From positions 1-25,249 of the IMG/VR virus record IMGVR_UViG_3300025655_003149: a stretch of 25,249 bases of DNA. One strand, 5' to 3'. Origin of the DNA: a virus. The notes beneath the pieces were generated by a model. It was given only the letters and a program-made list of their open reading frames with translations. It ran no database searches and was not told where the DNA came from. Position numbers and translations under genes: made by a program. Of this stretch, positions 15,248-22,289 are shown piece by piece. Positions within the stretch are counted from its first letter, which is position 1, and every line of letters begins with the position of its first letter.

Positions 15248-16045
15248 CTAAACATGAAGGGCAATGTACGACTTCCAAAATTTAGTTATTAATTTTTCAT
15301 CAAAGTCGTCAAAGTTAAAGCTATCGTATAATTTTTTTATACTAGCTACAAATTCTGATTTGTCAAACATAGACTGGTCAACATTAAACCCAATAACATT
15401 ATTAGTAATAGTATTCCAATCGTAAAATTGTCCAATTTCGTTCTTAATATCTTGACTAAAATTATCTCCCAGACAATTGATATTATATAAGCAATCCTCA
15501 AAAGACTCCCACATTGGCCACGACATGCCAGCTAATGATTGGTATTTTTCTTTTGTATATAATCCGTGATCAAACACCTGGTTGGTCTTGATTTTTGCAG
15601 CAATGGATCGAAATTTTTCGCTATTATATAAAATAATAATACTTGCATTTGGCCAAACGCTTAGATAATTTCTAACCTCCGGAGTTCCACCATGCGCAGT
15701 AATAAAAAATCGTTGAGACCCAACCGATAACTGTTTAACTAATTTAGTTGGATTAGTAGGCTTGTTGCCTGCTTCCCACAAACTAAAATCATTTCCGTAG
15801 CATTGCTTATCACCAAACTCATACTTCTGAATCCAGTTTTTGGTATCTTCTTTTGGAGGTAATGTGTGTAGCACACATTGATACCGATACTCGTAATCAT
15901 CTGGGTGCTCTATTAAATATTTTGCTACTGTTGGGTTTTGTAATGATGCATGTTTGCTTAATCCTAAACAATTAATTACAAACTTTCCGCCTGCGAGTCT
16001 TGGAAAATGAACAATAACCGGATTAGTTGTTGAATAGTCAACCAT
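15248..16045 (-). CDS. Uncharacterised cargo protein, possibly sulfotransferase-like, 265 aa
   Basis: A TTG at 16048 precedes the preferred ATG at 16045, which overlaps the upstream stop as TGATG. The start contains VIVHFPRLAGGKFVINCLGLSKHA (residues about 10-33), a pattern common in marine phage proteins and loosely like the phosphosulfate-binding loop of sulfotransferases. Later segments such as RFFITAHGG and NASIIILYNSEKFRSIA fit an alpha/beta fold. There is no Walker A. AT-rich composition and position between two conserved genes suggest cargo. The enzymatic assignment is weak. Confidence 0.6.
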   Translation of the reverse strand: MVDYSTTNPVIVHFPRLAGGKFVINCLGLSKHASLQNPTVAKYLIEHPDDYEYRYQCVLHTLPPKEDTKNWIQKYEFGDKQCYGNDFSLWEAGNKPTNPTKLVKQLSVGSQRFFITAHGGTPEVRNYLSVWPNASIIILYNSEKFRSIAAKIKTNQVFDHGLYTKEKYQSLAGMSWPMWESFEDCLYNINCLGDNFSQDIKNEIGQFYDWNTITNNVIGFNVDQSMFDKSEFVASIKKLYDSFNFDDFDEKLITKFWKSYIALHV

Positions 16046-17169
16046 CAATGTACTCGGAGGATGACCAGATTCTCATTAAACCGTCCATTTAGCTTGGCTT
16101 CTACTGCCTTAATATCCTTAAAGAACTTACGACTGTTAGGTTTACTTGCTTTGGAAAGCTCTTTAATCTGCTCATCAGGTTTACGGAGCGTCTTCATAAC
16201 GCTTTGCGTCGGGTCATAACCAATAATAGCATTGTTCTTCACGTATAATCCACCTGAGTGCTGGTCTGCTATGTAGTACTGTAGTTTGCGGTTTTTGGTG
16301 TTGTACACAAACATTTCTTTAGCACCAAGTATCTTCACTGGCTTTTCTGACTTGATATCGCCAAATTCCTTCTGGTACTTGAGTTTTGCTACTACCTTCT
16401 CCGGTGGCACTGGCTTCTTACGGCGTGGAGTCTTAGCGACTTTCTTAAACTGTACGTAACTCAACGCATCAGCAATTACTTGCTCAGCAAACTTTACAAG
16501 GTTGCGCAGTTCAATCTTGCCGTAATTAGCATAATATTCAGCAATTTCTTCGTCACCATCGTGTGCTGCACGAAATTCAGCGAGCTTTGATTCCCATACA
16601 TCAGTGATTACTGAAATATGCTGCGGCAGAATGTTAGCAACTTTTAGTACATCGATAGGATTTTCGCCCTTAACCGGCTTGCATCCATTGAGAATAAAGT
16701 TGTCTAGAAATCCTTCTAGCTCTCCCGCTGCTTCATTTGCCTTCTCAAGCATACGTTCCTGAATAGTCGGACCCTTAGGCTTTGCTTCTTCCTCTGCTTC
16801 TTCTGCTTCTGGAACATCGTTTACGTGACGTTCTACTTCGAAATTGATGCGTTCAACTTCGTTTTCGTTAAGCTCTAGCCCTTGATTGCTCATACGACAC
16901 AACCAACCTACTGTGTTAGTGAGCTTTGCATCTGCGGTGCCTTTGATCACTTTATAAGCATCGGCTTTACCTTGCTCTTTGAAGTAATCCAGCATCATCT
17001 GCTTGGCTTGTTTGCTATCACAAGTATAGTTGTACCAGTTCATAGCAGTAACTAGTGCCGATGTGCGACTTTCTTCAGCAGGCTGTTCTGCCCAAGTAGG
17101 CTCTTGTCCTACATATTTGGCTTCTGCGGCTGCTGCCTTAATTTTGTTGCTTTGAGGCTTACGGGCCAT
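16045..17169 (-). CDS. Conserved T4-like phage protein of unknown function, 374 aa
   Basis: Residues 1-40 are basic then low in complexity. Residues 45-115 are helical (MNWYNYTCDSKQAKQMMLDYF), and 118-135 form a strongly acidic linker (EAEEAEEEAK). Residues 140-240 are helical (LQ to LVKFAEQVIADALSYVQF). The stretch at about 245-262 is very basic (KKVAKTPRRKKPVPPEK). A beta-rich C-terminus follows, with GAKEMFVYNTKNRKLQYYIAD and GLYVKNNAIIGYD. This looks like a nucleic-acid-contacting or regulatory protein, but I cannot name it. A consensus sigma-70 promoter and AGGAG precede the ATG, suggesting early synthesis, unlike nearby virion genes. Confidence 0.75.
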   Translation of the reverse strand: MARKPQSNKIKAAAAEAKYVGQEPTWAEQPAEESRTSALVTAMNWYNYTCDSKQAKQMMLDYFKEQGKADAYKVIKGTADAKLTNTVGWLCRMSNQGLELNENEVERINFEVERHVNDVPEAEEAEEEAKPKGPTIQERMLEKANEAAGELEGFLDNFILNGCKPVKGENPIDVLKVANILPQHISVITDVWESKLAEFRAAHDGDEEIAEYYANYGKIELRNLVKFAEQVIADALSYVQFKKVAKTPRRKKPVPPEKVVAKLKYQKEFGDIKSEKPVKILGAKEMFVYNTKNRKLQYYIADQHSGGLYVKNNAIIGYDPTQSVMKTLRKPDEQIKELSKASKPNSRKFFKDIKAVEAKLNGRFNENLVILRVH

Positions 17170-17198
17170 TGCTAACTCCTATTTGTTAGTATCTGCTT

Positions 17199-17226
17199 AT
17201 TATAGCGTCTGTGTCTGTGTTGTCAA
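17199..17226 (-). promoter_or_regulatory. Consensus sigma-70 promoter for the 374-aa gene
   Basis: The minus strand carries TTGACA (17221-17226), a 16-base spacer and TATAAT (17199-17204). The start would be near 17192, leaving a leader with AGGAG before the ATG at 17169. It is divergent to the gp14 late promoter. Confidence 0.85.
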
Positions 17227-17239
17227 CCTGATCAGAACG

Positions 17240-17247
17240 GATAAATA
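17240..17247 (+). promoter_or_regulatory. Late promoter GATAAATA for gp14-gp15-Nudix
   Basis: GATAAATA on the plus strand lies 73 bases before the gp14 ATG. The leader of about 65 bases is longer than for other late genes here and includes a small agtc/gact hairpin near 17265-17282. Confidence 0.55.
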
Positions 17248-17319
17248 CATAAAAATTTGCCGCGAGTCCATAAAATAGACTTATTGTGGTAAATTTACAA
17301 CACATAAAGAATTTTTATT

Positions 17320-18519
17320 ATGCCAAGATTAAGTTTATGGTCGCCAGAAAAAAGAAACGATTACAAATATTTAGATCGTGTAATTAGCGAACAATATACC
17401 GTTGGCGGTCTTGATATTTATATTCACAAATATGCAGGTCCTAAAGTAGGGGGTGATTACAGTACCCAATCATCTAATTATGATGTTACTAAACCTGTAT
17501 ATAACGAATCAAATCCTCTGTTTATCGAAGATCTTTTTTTATTAGAAAATAGAGATAGACATTATGAAGATAATATCTATAGATTAAGAGGTGTATATCA
17601 AGTTCAAGATTTAGATTTTAATTTAAGTCAATTTGGGTTATTCATTCAAAATGATACGCTTTTTATTACCTTTCATTATAACGACATGATTGACACATTA
17701 GGACGTAAATTAATGTCAGGCGATGTATTAGAATTACCAAATTTAAAAGATTATCATCCACTAAACCCCGATATTCCAATAGCATTACCAAAATTATATG
17801 TTATTCAAGATGCTTCATTTGCAAGCGAGGGGTTTTCAAAAACCTGGATGCCGCATATTTGGCGGGTTAAAGCTGTACCATTGGTTGGTGCGCAAGAATA
17901 CAAAGAAATCATTGATGGCTTTACAAACGAAAAAGGCGAAGAAACTGGCGACTTAACTGATTATTTAACTACATATAATAAAGATAGAGACATTAACAAT
18001 AAGATTGTTGCCCAAGCAGAAGTAGAAGTACCGCTAAGCGGATATGATGTTAGTAAGTTCTATGTTGCTCCGTACGGAAGTGACGGCGAACCAGAAGATG
18101 GCACAGGTATAAGTGCCGACAGTAATCAGTTAACTGCCGATTTATCTGTTGTAAGGGCTGATCGTAGCCGTGTAGCACCAGAATCCGACGGGTACTTAGT
18201 TGGATACCTAACAGGGAACAATATGCCACCAAACGGGTTGCCAGTGACACCTGGGGTTTCGTTCCCTGTTAATCCAATGGTAGGTGATTATTGTTTACGT
18301 TTGGATTATCATCCAAACAGGCTATTTAGATACGACGGAGCACGTTGGGTGAAAGTGGAAGATAATGTAAGAACCGAGCTCGATTATTTAAATAGTGACG
18401 CTAACACATTACGCAGCGGCTTCTTTAATAACACCGATACTGTTCAGACTACAGATCGAGGGTTAATTCCTTCGCGTCAAAGTTTAAGCGATCTTTTAAA
18501 ACCAGAGGCAGATAACTAA
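17320..18519 (+). CDS. 14: Neck protein gp14 with a C-terminal extension
   Basis: Residues 1-200 follow the T4 gp14 order: YLDRVISEQYTVGGLDIYIHKY, NPLFIEDLFLLENRDRHYED, DLDFNLSQFGLFIQNDTLFI, DVLELPNL, and LYVIQDASFA with HIWRVKAVPL. T4 gp14 has 256 residues; here 399, with about 90 extra residues. The extension contains GDYCLRLDYHPNRLFRYDG and ARWVKVEDN (about 309-350), a tryptophan-centred module that recurs in other tail proteins in the window. gp14 and gp13 together join head and tail. It is transcribed opposite to gp13. Its last base overlaps the gp15 start (TAATG). Confidence 0.78.
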   Translation: MPRLSLWSPEKRNDYKYLDRVISEQYTVGGLDIYIHKYAGPKVGGDYSTQSSNYDVTKPVYNESNPLFIEDLFLLENRDRHYEDNIYRLRGVYQVQDLDFNLSQFGLFIQNDTLFITFHYNDMIDTLGRKLMSGDVLELPNLKDYHPLNPDIPIALPKLYVIQDASFASEGFSKTWMPHIWRVKAVPLVGAQEYKEIIDGFTNEKGEETGDLTDYLTTYNKDRDINNKIVAQAEVEVPLSGYDVSKFYVAPYGSDGEPEDGTGISADSNQLTADLSVVRADRSRVAPESDGYLVGYLTGNNMPPNGLPVTPGVSFPVNPMVGDYCLRLDYHPNRLFRYDGARWVKVEDNVRTELDYLNSDANTLRSGFFNNTDTVQTTDRGLIPSRQSLSDLLKPEADN

Positions 18520-19940
18520 TGGCCGTACAATTTTTTTATGACGAGCAGATACGTAGATTTTTATTACAGTTTACTAGAATCTTTTCTGGATTTCAAGTCG
18601 AGTACGGGAAATCAGATGACGGAACCCCTACTTTATTAACTGTTCCAGTTAGATACGGTAACGCATCACGGCAAGCGCAAACTATCATTCAAAATAATAG
18701 TGCTAATAATATGCCAACAGCTCCGTTAATGTCTTTTTATATTTCAAATCTTAACTATGCTCGGAGCCGCGTGCAAGAACCGTATCATGTGAGTAAAGTG
18801 CATGTACGTCAGCGATCATGGGATCAAGATTCCGAAACATACGAAACTACACAAGGAAATGCATTTACTGTACAAAGAATAATGCCGGTTCCGTACGATT
18901 TATCTATATCGCTAGACATATGGACTTCAAATACTCAACAAAAATTGCAGCTACTTGAACAAATTTTAACTATGTTTAATCCAGCACTTGAACTTCAAAG
19001 CACAGACAATTATATTGACTGGACTAGTCTAAGTGTTGTTGAGTTAAATGATGTTAACTATAGTTCTCGAACTATACCAGTTGGTACTGATGAACCAATT
19101 GATGTTGCAACTTTAAGATTCACACTTCCGATATGGCTTTCGCCACCTGCTAAAATTACTAAGCTAGGAGTTATTCATAAGGTTATCGCTAATATGTATG
19201 ATTCCAATGGAGATGCATTACGTGCGCTTGATAATGATGATTTATTATTAGGCACTCGATTGCAAGTCACTCCACATGGGTACAAGGTTTTATTAATTGG
19301 AAATCAATTACAAATTTTAAAATCCAGCGCAGTGGACGAGCCAAATACTAATTTAGGGAATTTATCTACACAAGATGACAGTAATGTACTTTGGCATGCA
19401 GTGGTAGAAGAATATGGAAAACTGCGTGACGGAATTAGCCAAATTCGATTAGAAGACGATATTAATAATATAGAAATTATCGGAACCGTTGCATACCATC
19501 CTACTGATGATCGCATAATGTTGTTCACTGTTGATGCAGATACCATACCATCAAATACATTGGCTCCTATTAACGCTGTTATCGATCCGTTGAGAAGTGG
19601 ACCAGGAGTAGGACTACCTGACGCAGCGTCTGGGCAACGATATTTGTTAACCGAAAGCATTGGTTATAGCAACGACGAGTGGAATCCTGATGGTTCTAGC
19701 GTGTCGCCGATGTCAACTGCCTGGAGTGGTACAAATGACATTGAATTAGTTGCTAACAAGAACGACATAATTCAGTTCAATGGCATAAGCTGGGAAGTTG
19801 TTTTTAACGCTAACTCATATGAATCTACAGAATATGTAACTAATTTAACAACCAGCTTACAGTATAAATGGTCAGGGTCTGAATGGATTAGAAGTTATGA
19901 AGGATTATATGCGGGGGGCAAGTGGTCGTTGGTGATTTAA
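18519..19940 (+). CDS. 15: Tail sheath terminator/stabiliser gp15 with surface module
   Basis: The start FFYDEQIRRFLLQFTRIFSG matches T4 gp15 (FYNSSFRRY...). It is followed by VPVRYG, LMSFYISNLNYARSR and PVPYDLSISLDIWT with the helix LQLLEQILTMFNPALEL, then LRFTLPIWLSPP, all in family order to about residue 240. T4 gp15 has 272 residues. The additional 230 residues end in a domain (about 355-473) with GQRYLL, DIIQFNGISWEVVF, YKWSGSEWIRSYEG and GGKWSLVI, resembling DUF2793-type phage modules. gp15 caps the tail tube and sheath where it meets the neck. GAGG precedes the start. Confidence 0.85.
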   Translation: MAVQFFYDEQIRRFLLQFTRIFSGFQVEYGKSDDGTPTLLTVPVRYGNASRQAQTIIQNNSANNMPTAPLMSFYISNLNYARSRVQEPYHVSKVHVRQRSWDQDSETYETTQGNAFTVQRIMPVPYDLSISLDIWTSNTQQKLQLLEQILTMFNPALELQSTDNYIDWTSLSVVELNDVNYSSRTIPVGTDEPIDVATLRFTLPIWLSPPAKITKLGVIHKVIANMYDSNGDALRALDNDDLLLGTRLQVTPHGYKVLLIGNQLQILKSSAVDEPNTNLGNLSTQDDSNVLWHAVVEEYGKLRDGISQIRLEDDINNIEIIGTVAYHPTDDRIMLFTVDADTIPSNTLAPINAVIDPLRSGPGVGLPDAASGQRYLLTESIGYSNDEWNPDGSSVSPMSTAWSGTNDIELVANKNDIIQFNGISWEVVFNANSYESTEYVTNLTTSLQYKWSGSEWIRSYEGLYAGGKWSLVI

Positions 19941-20368
19941 ACGCAGTCGGTGTTTGGTTTTATTCTTATTGCACCCAGAGGTATCTATACCTAATGCGTA
20001 ACGATCCTAAACACCCCTACTGTTGGGGGTTGCCAGGCGGCAAAGTTGAAGGTAATGAAACTTTATTAGACACTATTACCCGAGAATGCACCGAAGAAAT
20101 AGGCAGTTTACCGGAATATATTAAACTAGTACCAATAGAACAGTTTACAGGTCCAGGTGGACATTTTATATATCACACGTTTTTTTGTTTAGTTAATCAA
20201 GAATTTATACCAAAACTTAACAACGAACATCTAGGATATGCTTGGCTTGATCGTGGGACAATTCCAAAACCGTTGCATCCAGGATTATGGGCGACTATTA
20301 ATGTCAATGATGTTTATAACAAAATCACGACCATTGAACAACTTCATACTCACGAAATATCACAGTAG
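19922..20368 (+). CDS. Nudix hydrolase
   Basis: The 148-residue protein has a full Nudix box: G40 x5 E46 x7 R54 E55 C x E58 E59 x G61, placed after CWGLPGGKVEG. Such enzymes hydrolyse nucleoside diphosphates linked to another group (NTPs, NDP-sugars, caps, NAD), using Mg2+ held by the box. The substrate cannot be read from sequence. Translation appears to start at GTG 19922, inside the 3' end of gp15 (19-base overlap), after a G-rich stretch; no later ATG fits before the fold begins. The stop overlaps the opposing gene by 19 bases. Confidence 0.88.
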   Translation: MVVGDLNAVGVWFYSYCTQRYLYLMRNDPKHPYCWGLPGGKVEGNETLLDTITRECTEEIGSLPEYIKLVPIEQFTGPGGHFIYHTFFCLVNQEFIPKLNNEHLGYAWLDRGTIPKPLHPGLWATINVNDVYNKITTIEQLHTHEISQ

Positions 20369-21021
20369 CTAATAAACTGTCTTACTTGCATTTCTTTAAC
20401 ATTTCTATATGGTAGCCATTCAGTTGGAATAGTTCCTTGGTCAATAACATGATAAAATTTAATATCTGAGTAAGCAGAAAACACTGGCAGCAAAGATGCA
20501 ATCATTTTTGTTCTGCGAGTTAACCCATCTGCTGTATATTCGTCGTATCCTACTAAGAATACTTCTTGATGGCCGTCGAACGCAGCTAGATATGCTGCTA
20601 CCGCTTCGTTTGTACTTTTAAATCCGTATGGAATGATAAAGAATTCCCCGGGTGTTTTAAGACAATTGGTTGTACTAGTATAAACCATAATTTGTTCTGT
20701 TAATTTTTGTTCTACTAGATAATCGAGATCATCTTTATTAAAAGTTACATGAAAGTTAGCATGCAGTTTTTTATAAAGATCGCCGGTTGTGTAAACATTT
20801 AATGTGAGTGTGTTTAATAAACCATGATAATTCATTAATCTGTTTAGCTGAAAACGAGTGCCCGAAATGCCATTACTTACACAAACAGCACGGCCGGAAA
20901 TTGAGTTGAGCTTCAATGGATTGTCAACAAACTCTCGTTCTTGTTGCTTACGTCCATTGACAACTTTTACGCTAGTAATTACAAATTCGCCATCGTAATC
21001 CGCCCTGTACGCTTCCTGCAT
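20350..21021 (-). CDS. Uncharacterised protein, possibly Rossmann-like, 223 aa
   Basis: The start MQEAYRADYDGEFVITSVKV leads to SGRAVCVSNGISGTRF at about 43-58, which resembles a nucleotide-binding turn (compare VIGNGPS in MptE/DUF115-like proteins). The segment VAAYLAAFDGHQEVFLVGYDEY is also in the style of that group. The family assignment is weak. The gene overlaps the 77-residue fibre-like gene by one base (TAATG), so it belongs to the fibre operon, and its end overlaps the convergent Nudix gene. A role in fibre modification or host-sugar use is only a guess. Confidence 0.55.
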   Translation of the reverse strand: MQEAYRADYDGEFVITSVKVVNGRKQQEREFVDNPLKLNSISGRAVCVSNGISGTRFQLNRLMNYHGLLNTLTLNVYTTGDLYKKLHANFHVTFNKDDLDYLVEQKLTEQIMVYTSTTNCLKTPGEFFIIPYGFKSTNEAVAAYLAAFDGHQEVFLVGYDEYTADGLTRRTKMIASLLPVFSAYSDIKFYHVIDQGTIPTEWLPYRNVKEMQVRQFISYCDIS

Positions 21022-21254
21022 TAATAGGTACCGCCATCAATTACGCTATCCGAAACTACATTAGTGATATAGTCATCAGTGGTTGACGTTGCATTTGACA
21101 TATCTGCTCTAAGCATCTCATGGCCGCCATCAGTTGTGCCATCGTGCGCCCTAATTGCACCCGTTGTTGTATTGAACGTAAGTTCACCAGCAGACCCAGT
21201 AAACGCATTATTTTGGGCAGTTGTTCCGCGTCTTAATTGTAGTACTGTAGGCAT
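21021..21254 (-). CDS. Short fibre-type domain protein, 77 aa
   Basis: MPTVLQLRRGTTAQNNAFTG, then GELTFNTTTGAIRAHDGTT with DGGHEM, is the beta-repeat found at the start of many marine phage fibre and tropism proteins. Here it stands alone, so it could be a short fibre tip, a collar protein, or a truncated fibre. AGGAA lies four bases before the ATG, and CATAAATA lies 24 bases upstream. Confidence 0.7.
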   Translation of the reverse strand: MPTVLQLRRGTTAQNNAFTGSAGELTFNTTTGAIRAHDGTTDGGHEMLRADMSNATSTTDDYITNVVSDSVIDGGTY

Positions 21255-21277
21255 TTCCTAATCCTGTTTAATATCTA

Positions 21278-21285
21278 TATTTATG
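21278..21285 (-). promoter_or_regulatory. Late promoter CATAAATA
   Basis: The minus strand reads CATAAATA 24 bases before the 77-residue gene start, overlapping the 3' end of the previous fibre gene. Confidence 0.55.
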
Positions 21286-22180
21286 CGCCTAGGTAGGCCT
21301 CTGGACTTCCGGCTGCTGTTCCGCTATTATATGTGTCAGCTAAATCATATGTAATAACTTGTCCACCTGGGTCCATATTATCAAATACGAGTGTTAATAC
21401 AACACCAAACGGATCTTCGCCGCCTTCTTCAAACGGAGTTTCAGAAGTTGTTTGTGTTAATGACTTGGCTAAGTCGTAGTTGCCGTCGTAGCCAGGCCAA
21501 GCATCGCCTGCGCCAGCAACAGGGTTTCCGTCTACATATAACTCTCCACTAACAATGCTAAGTGCTGTTTCACCTAAATATACTGTGCTTTGAGCAACGT
21601 GTAATGTAGAGAATCTATTTTCTGCTGTACCTAAGCTATATGTTTCATTTGCGCTCGGAACAATGTTGCCGCTAACTGTAATAGCGCCAGTACTAATAGC
21701 GTTTGATGTTGTAGCACCATTAGTAGTAACAGCATCTAATGTTGTAGCTACATTAACAAAACTCAAGTTGCCAGCACCGTCTGTTGCTAGTACTTGATTA
21801 GCATTTCCGTCAGCACTAGGAAATGTATATGCTCCGTTGAATGTAACTGTGTCTGTTACTGCATCACCAAGTACAACATTACCTTTCATTGTAATGCTAC
21901 CTTCTGCAACTAAATTATTAATATGCAGATTAGCATAACCAATGAGTGTTACATCTCCGGCGGTATTTCCTTGTTCGTTTGAACTGGCTAGAACAAATTC
22001 ATCAGCTGATTCGTCCCATAAAAAGACCTGATTCTGATCGCCACCGCGTTCAAACGCAATACCGATATCTTTAGTATTATTGATTCCAGAACTGGCATTA
22101 TTATTCAATACAATAACTGGATCGTCGAATGCCGACGTTGTTGTTTGCATTTGCCCAAGTCGCGGTCTAGTTAAGCCCAT
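21281..22180 (-). CDS. Fibre-like virion protein, 299 aa
   Basis: The protein begins MGLTRPRLGQMQTTTSAFDDPVIVL and includes DIGIAFERGGDQNQVFLWDESADEFVLASS (described in parts, residues about 38-68), close in style to the larger fibre at the right side (ERGTSTNVSFYWDESNDRW). Repetitive beta segments (GNVVLGDAV, YTFPSADGNANQVLATDG, TISTGAITVSGNIV-like) continue. The C-terminal 90 residues (GDAWPGYDGNYDLAKS, LTLVFDNMDPGGQVITYDL) differ and may be a tip domain. AAGGTAAAG precedes the ATG, and GATAAATA lies 22 bases upstream. Probable tail-fibre or baseplate-fibre component. Confidence 0.75.
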   Translation of the reverse strand: MGLTRPRLGQMQTTTSAFDDPVIVLNNNASSGINNTKDIGIAFERGGDQNQVFLWDESADEFVLASSNEQGNTAGDVTLIGYANLHINNLVAEGSITMKGNVVLGDAVTDTVTFNGAYTFPSADGNANQVLATDGAGNLSFVNVATTLDAVTTNGATTSNAISTGAITVSGNIVPSANETYSLGTAENRFSTLHVAQSTVYLGETALSIVSGELYVDGNPVAGAGDAWPGYDGNYDLAKSLTQTTSETPFEEGGEDPFGVVLTLVFDNMDPGGQVITYDLADTYNSGTAAGSPEAYLGA

Positions 22181-22201
22181 TATATTCTTTACCTTTTTAC
22201 A

Positions 22202-22209
22202 TATTTATC
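22202..22209 (-). promoter_or_regulatory. Late promoter GATAAATA
   Basis: The minus strand reads GATAAATA 22 bases before the 299-residue fibre gene, just after the terminator of the larger fibre gene. Confidence 0.65.
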
Positions 22210-22235
22210 TGGTCATGGGACTAGAAATTTCAGTC

Positions 22236-22268
22236 AAAAAGAAAGGGCGTTAAACGCCCTTTCTTTTT
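22236..22268 (-). terminator. Strong intrinsic terminator, possibly bidirectional
   Basis: The arms gaaagggcgt (22241-22250) and acgccctttc (22254-22263) form a long stem with a 3-base loop, flanked by A-run and T-run on both sides. It ends the large fibre transcript on the minus strand and precedes the GATAAATA for the next unit. Confidence 0.92.
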
Positions 22269-22289
22269 TGGTATTATAACCCTAAGGGA

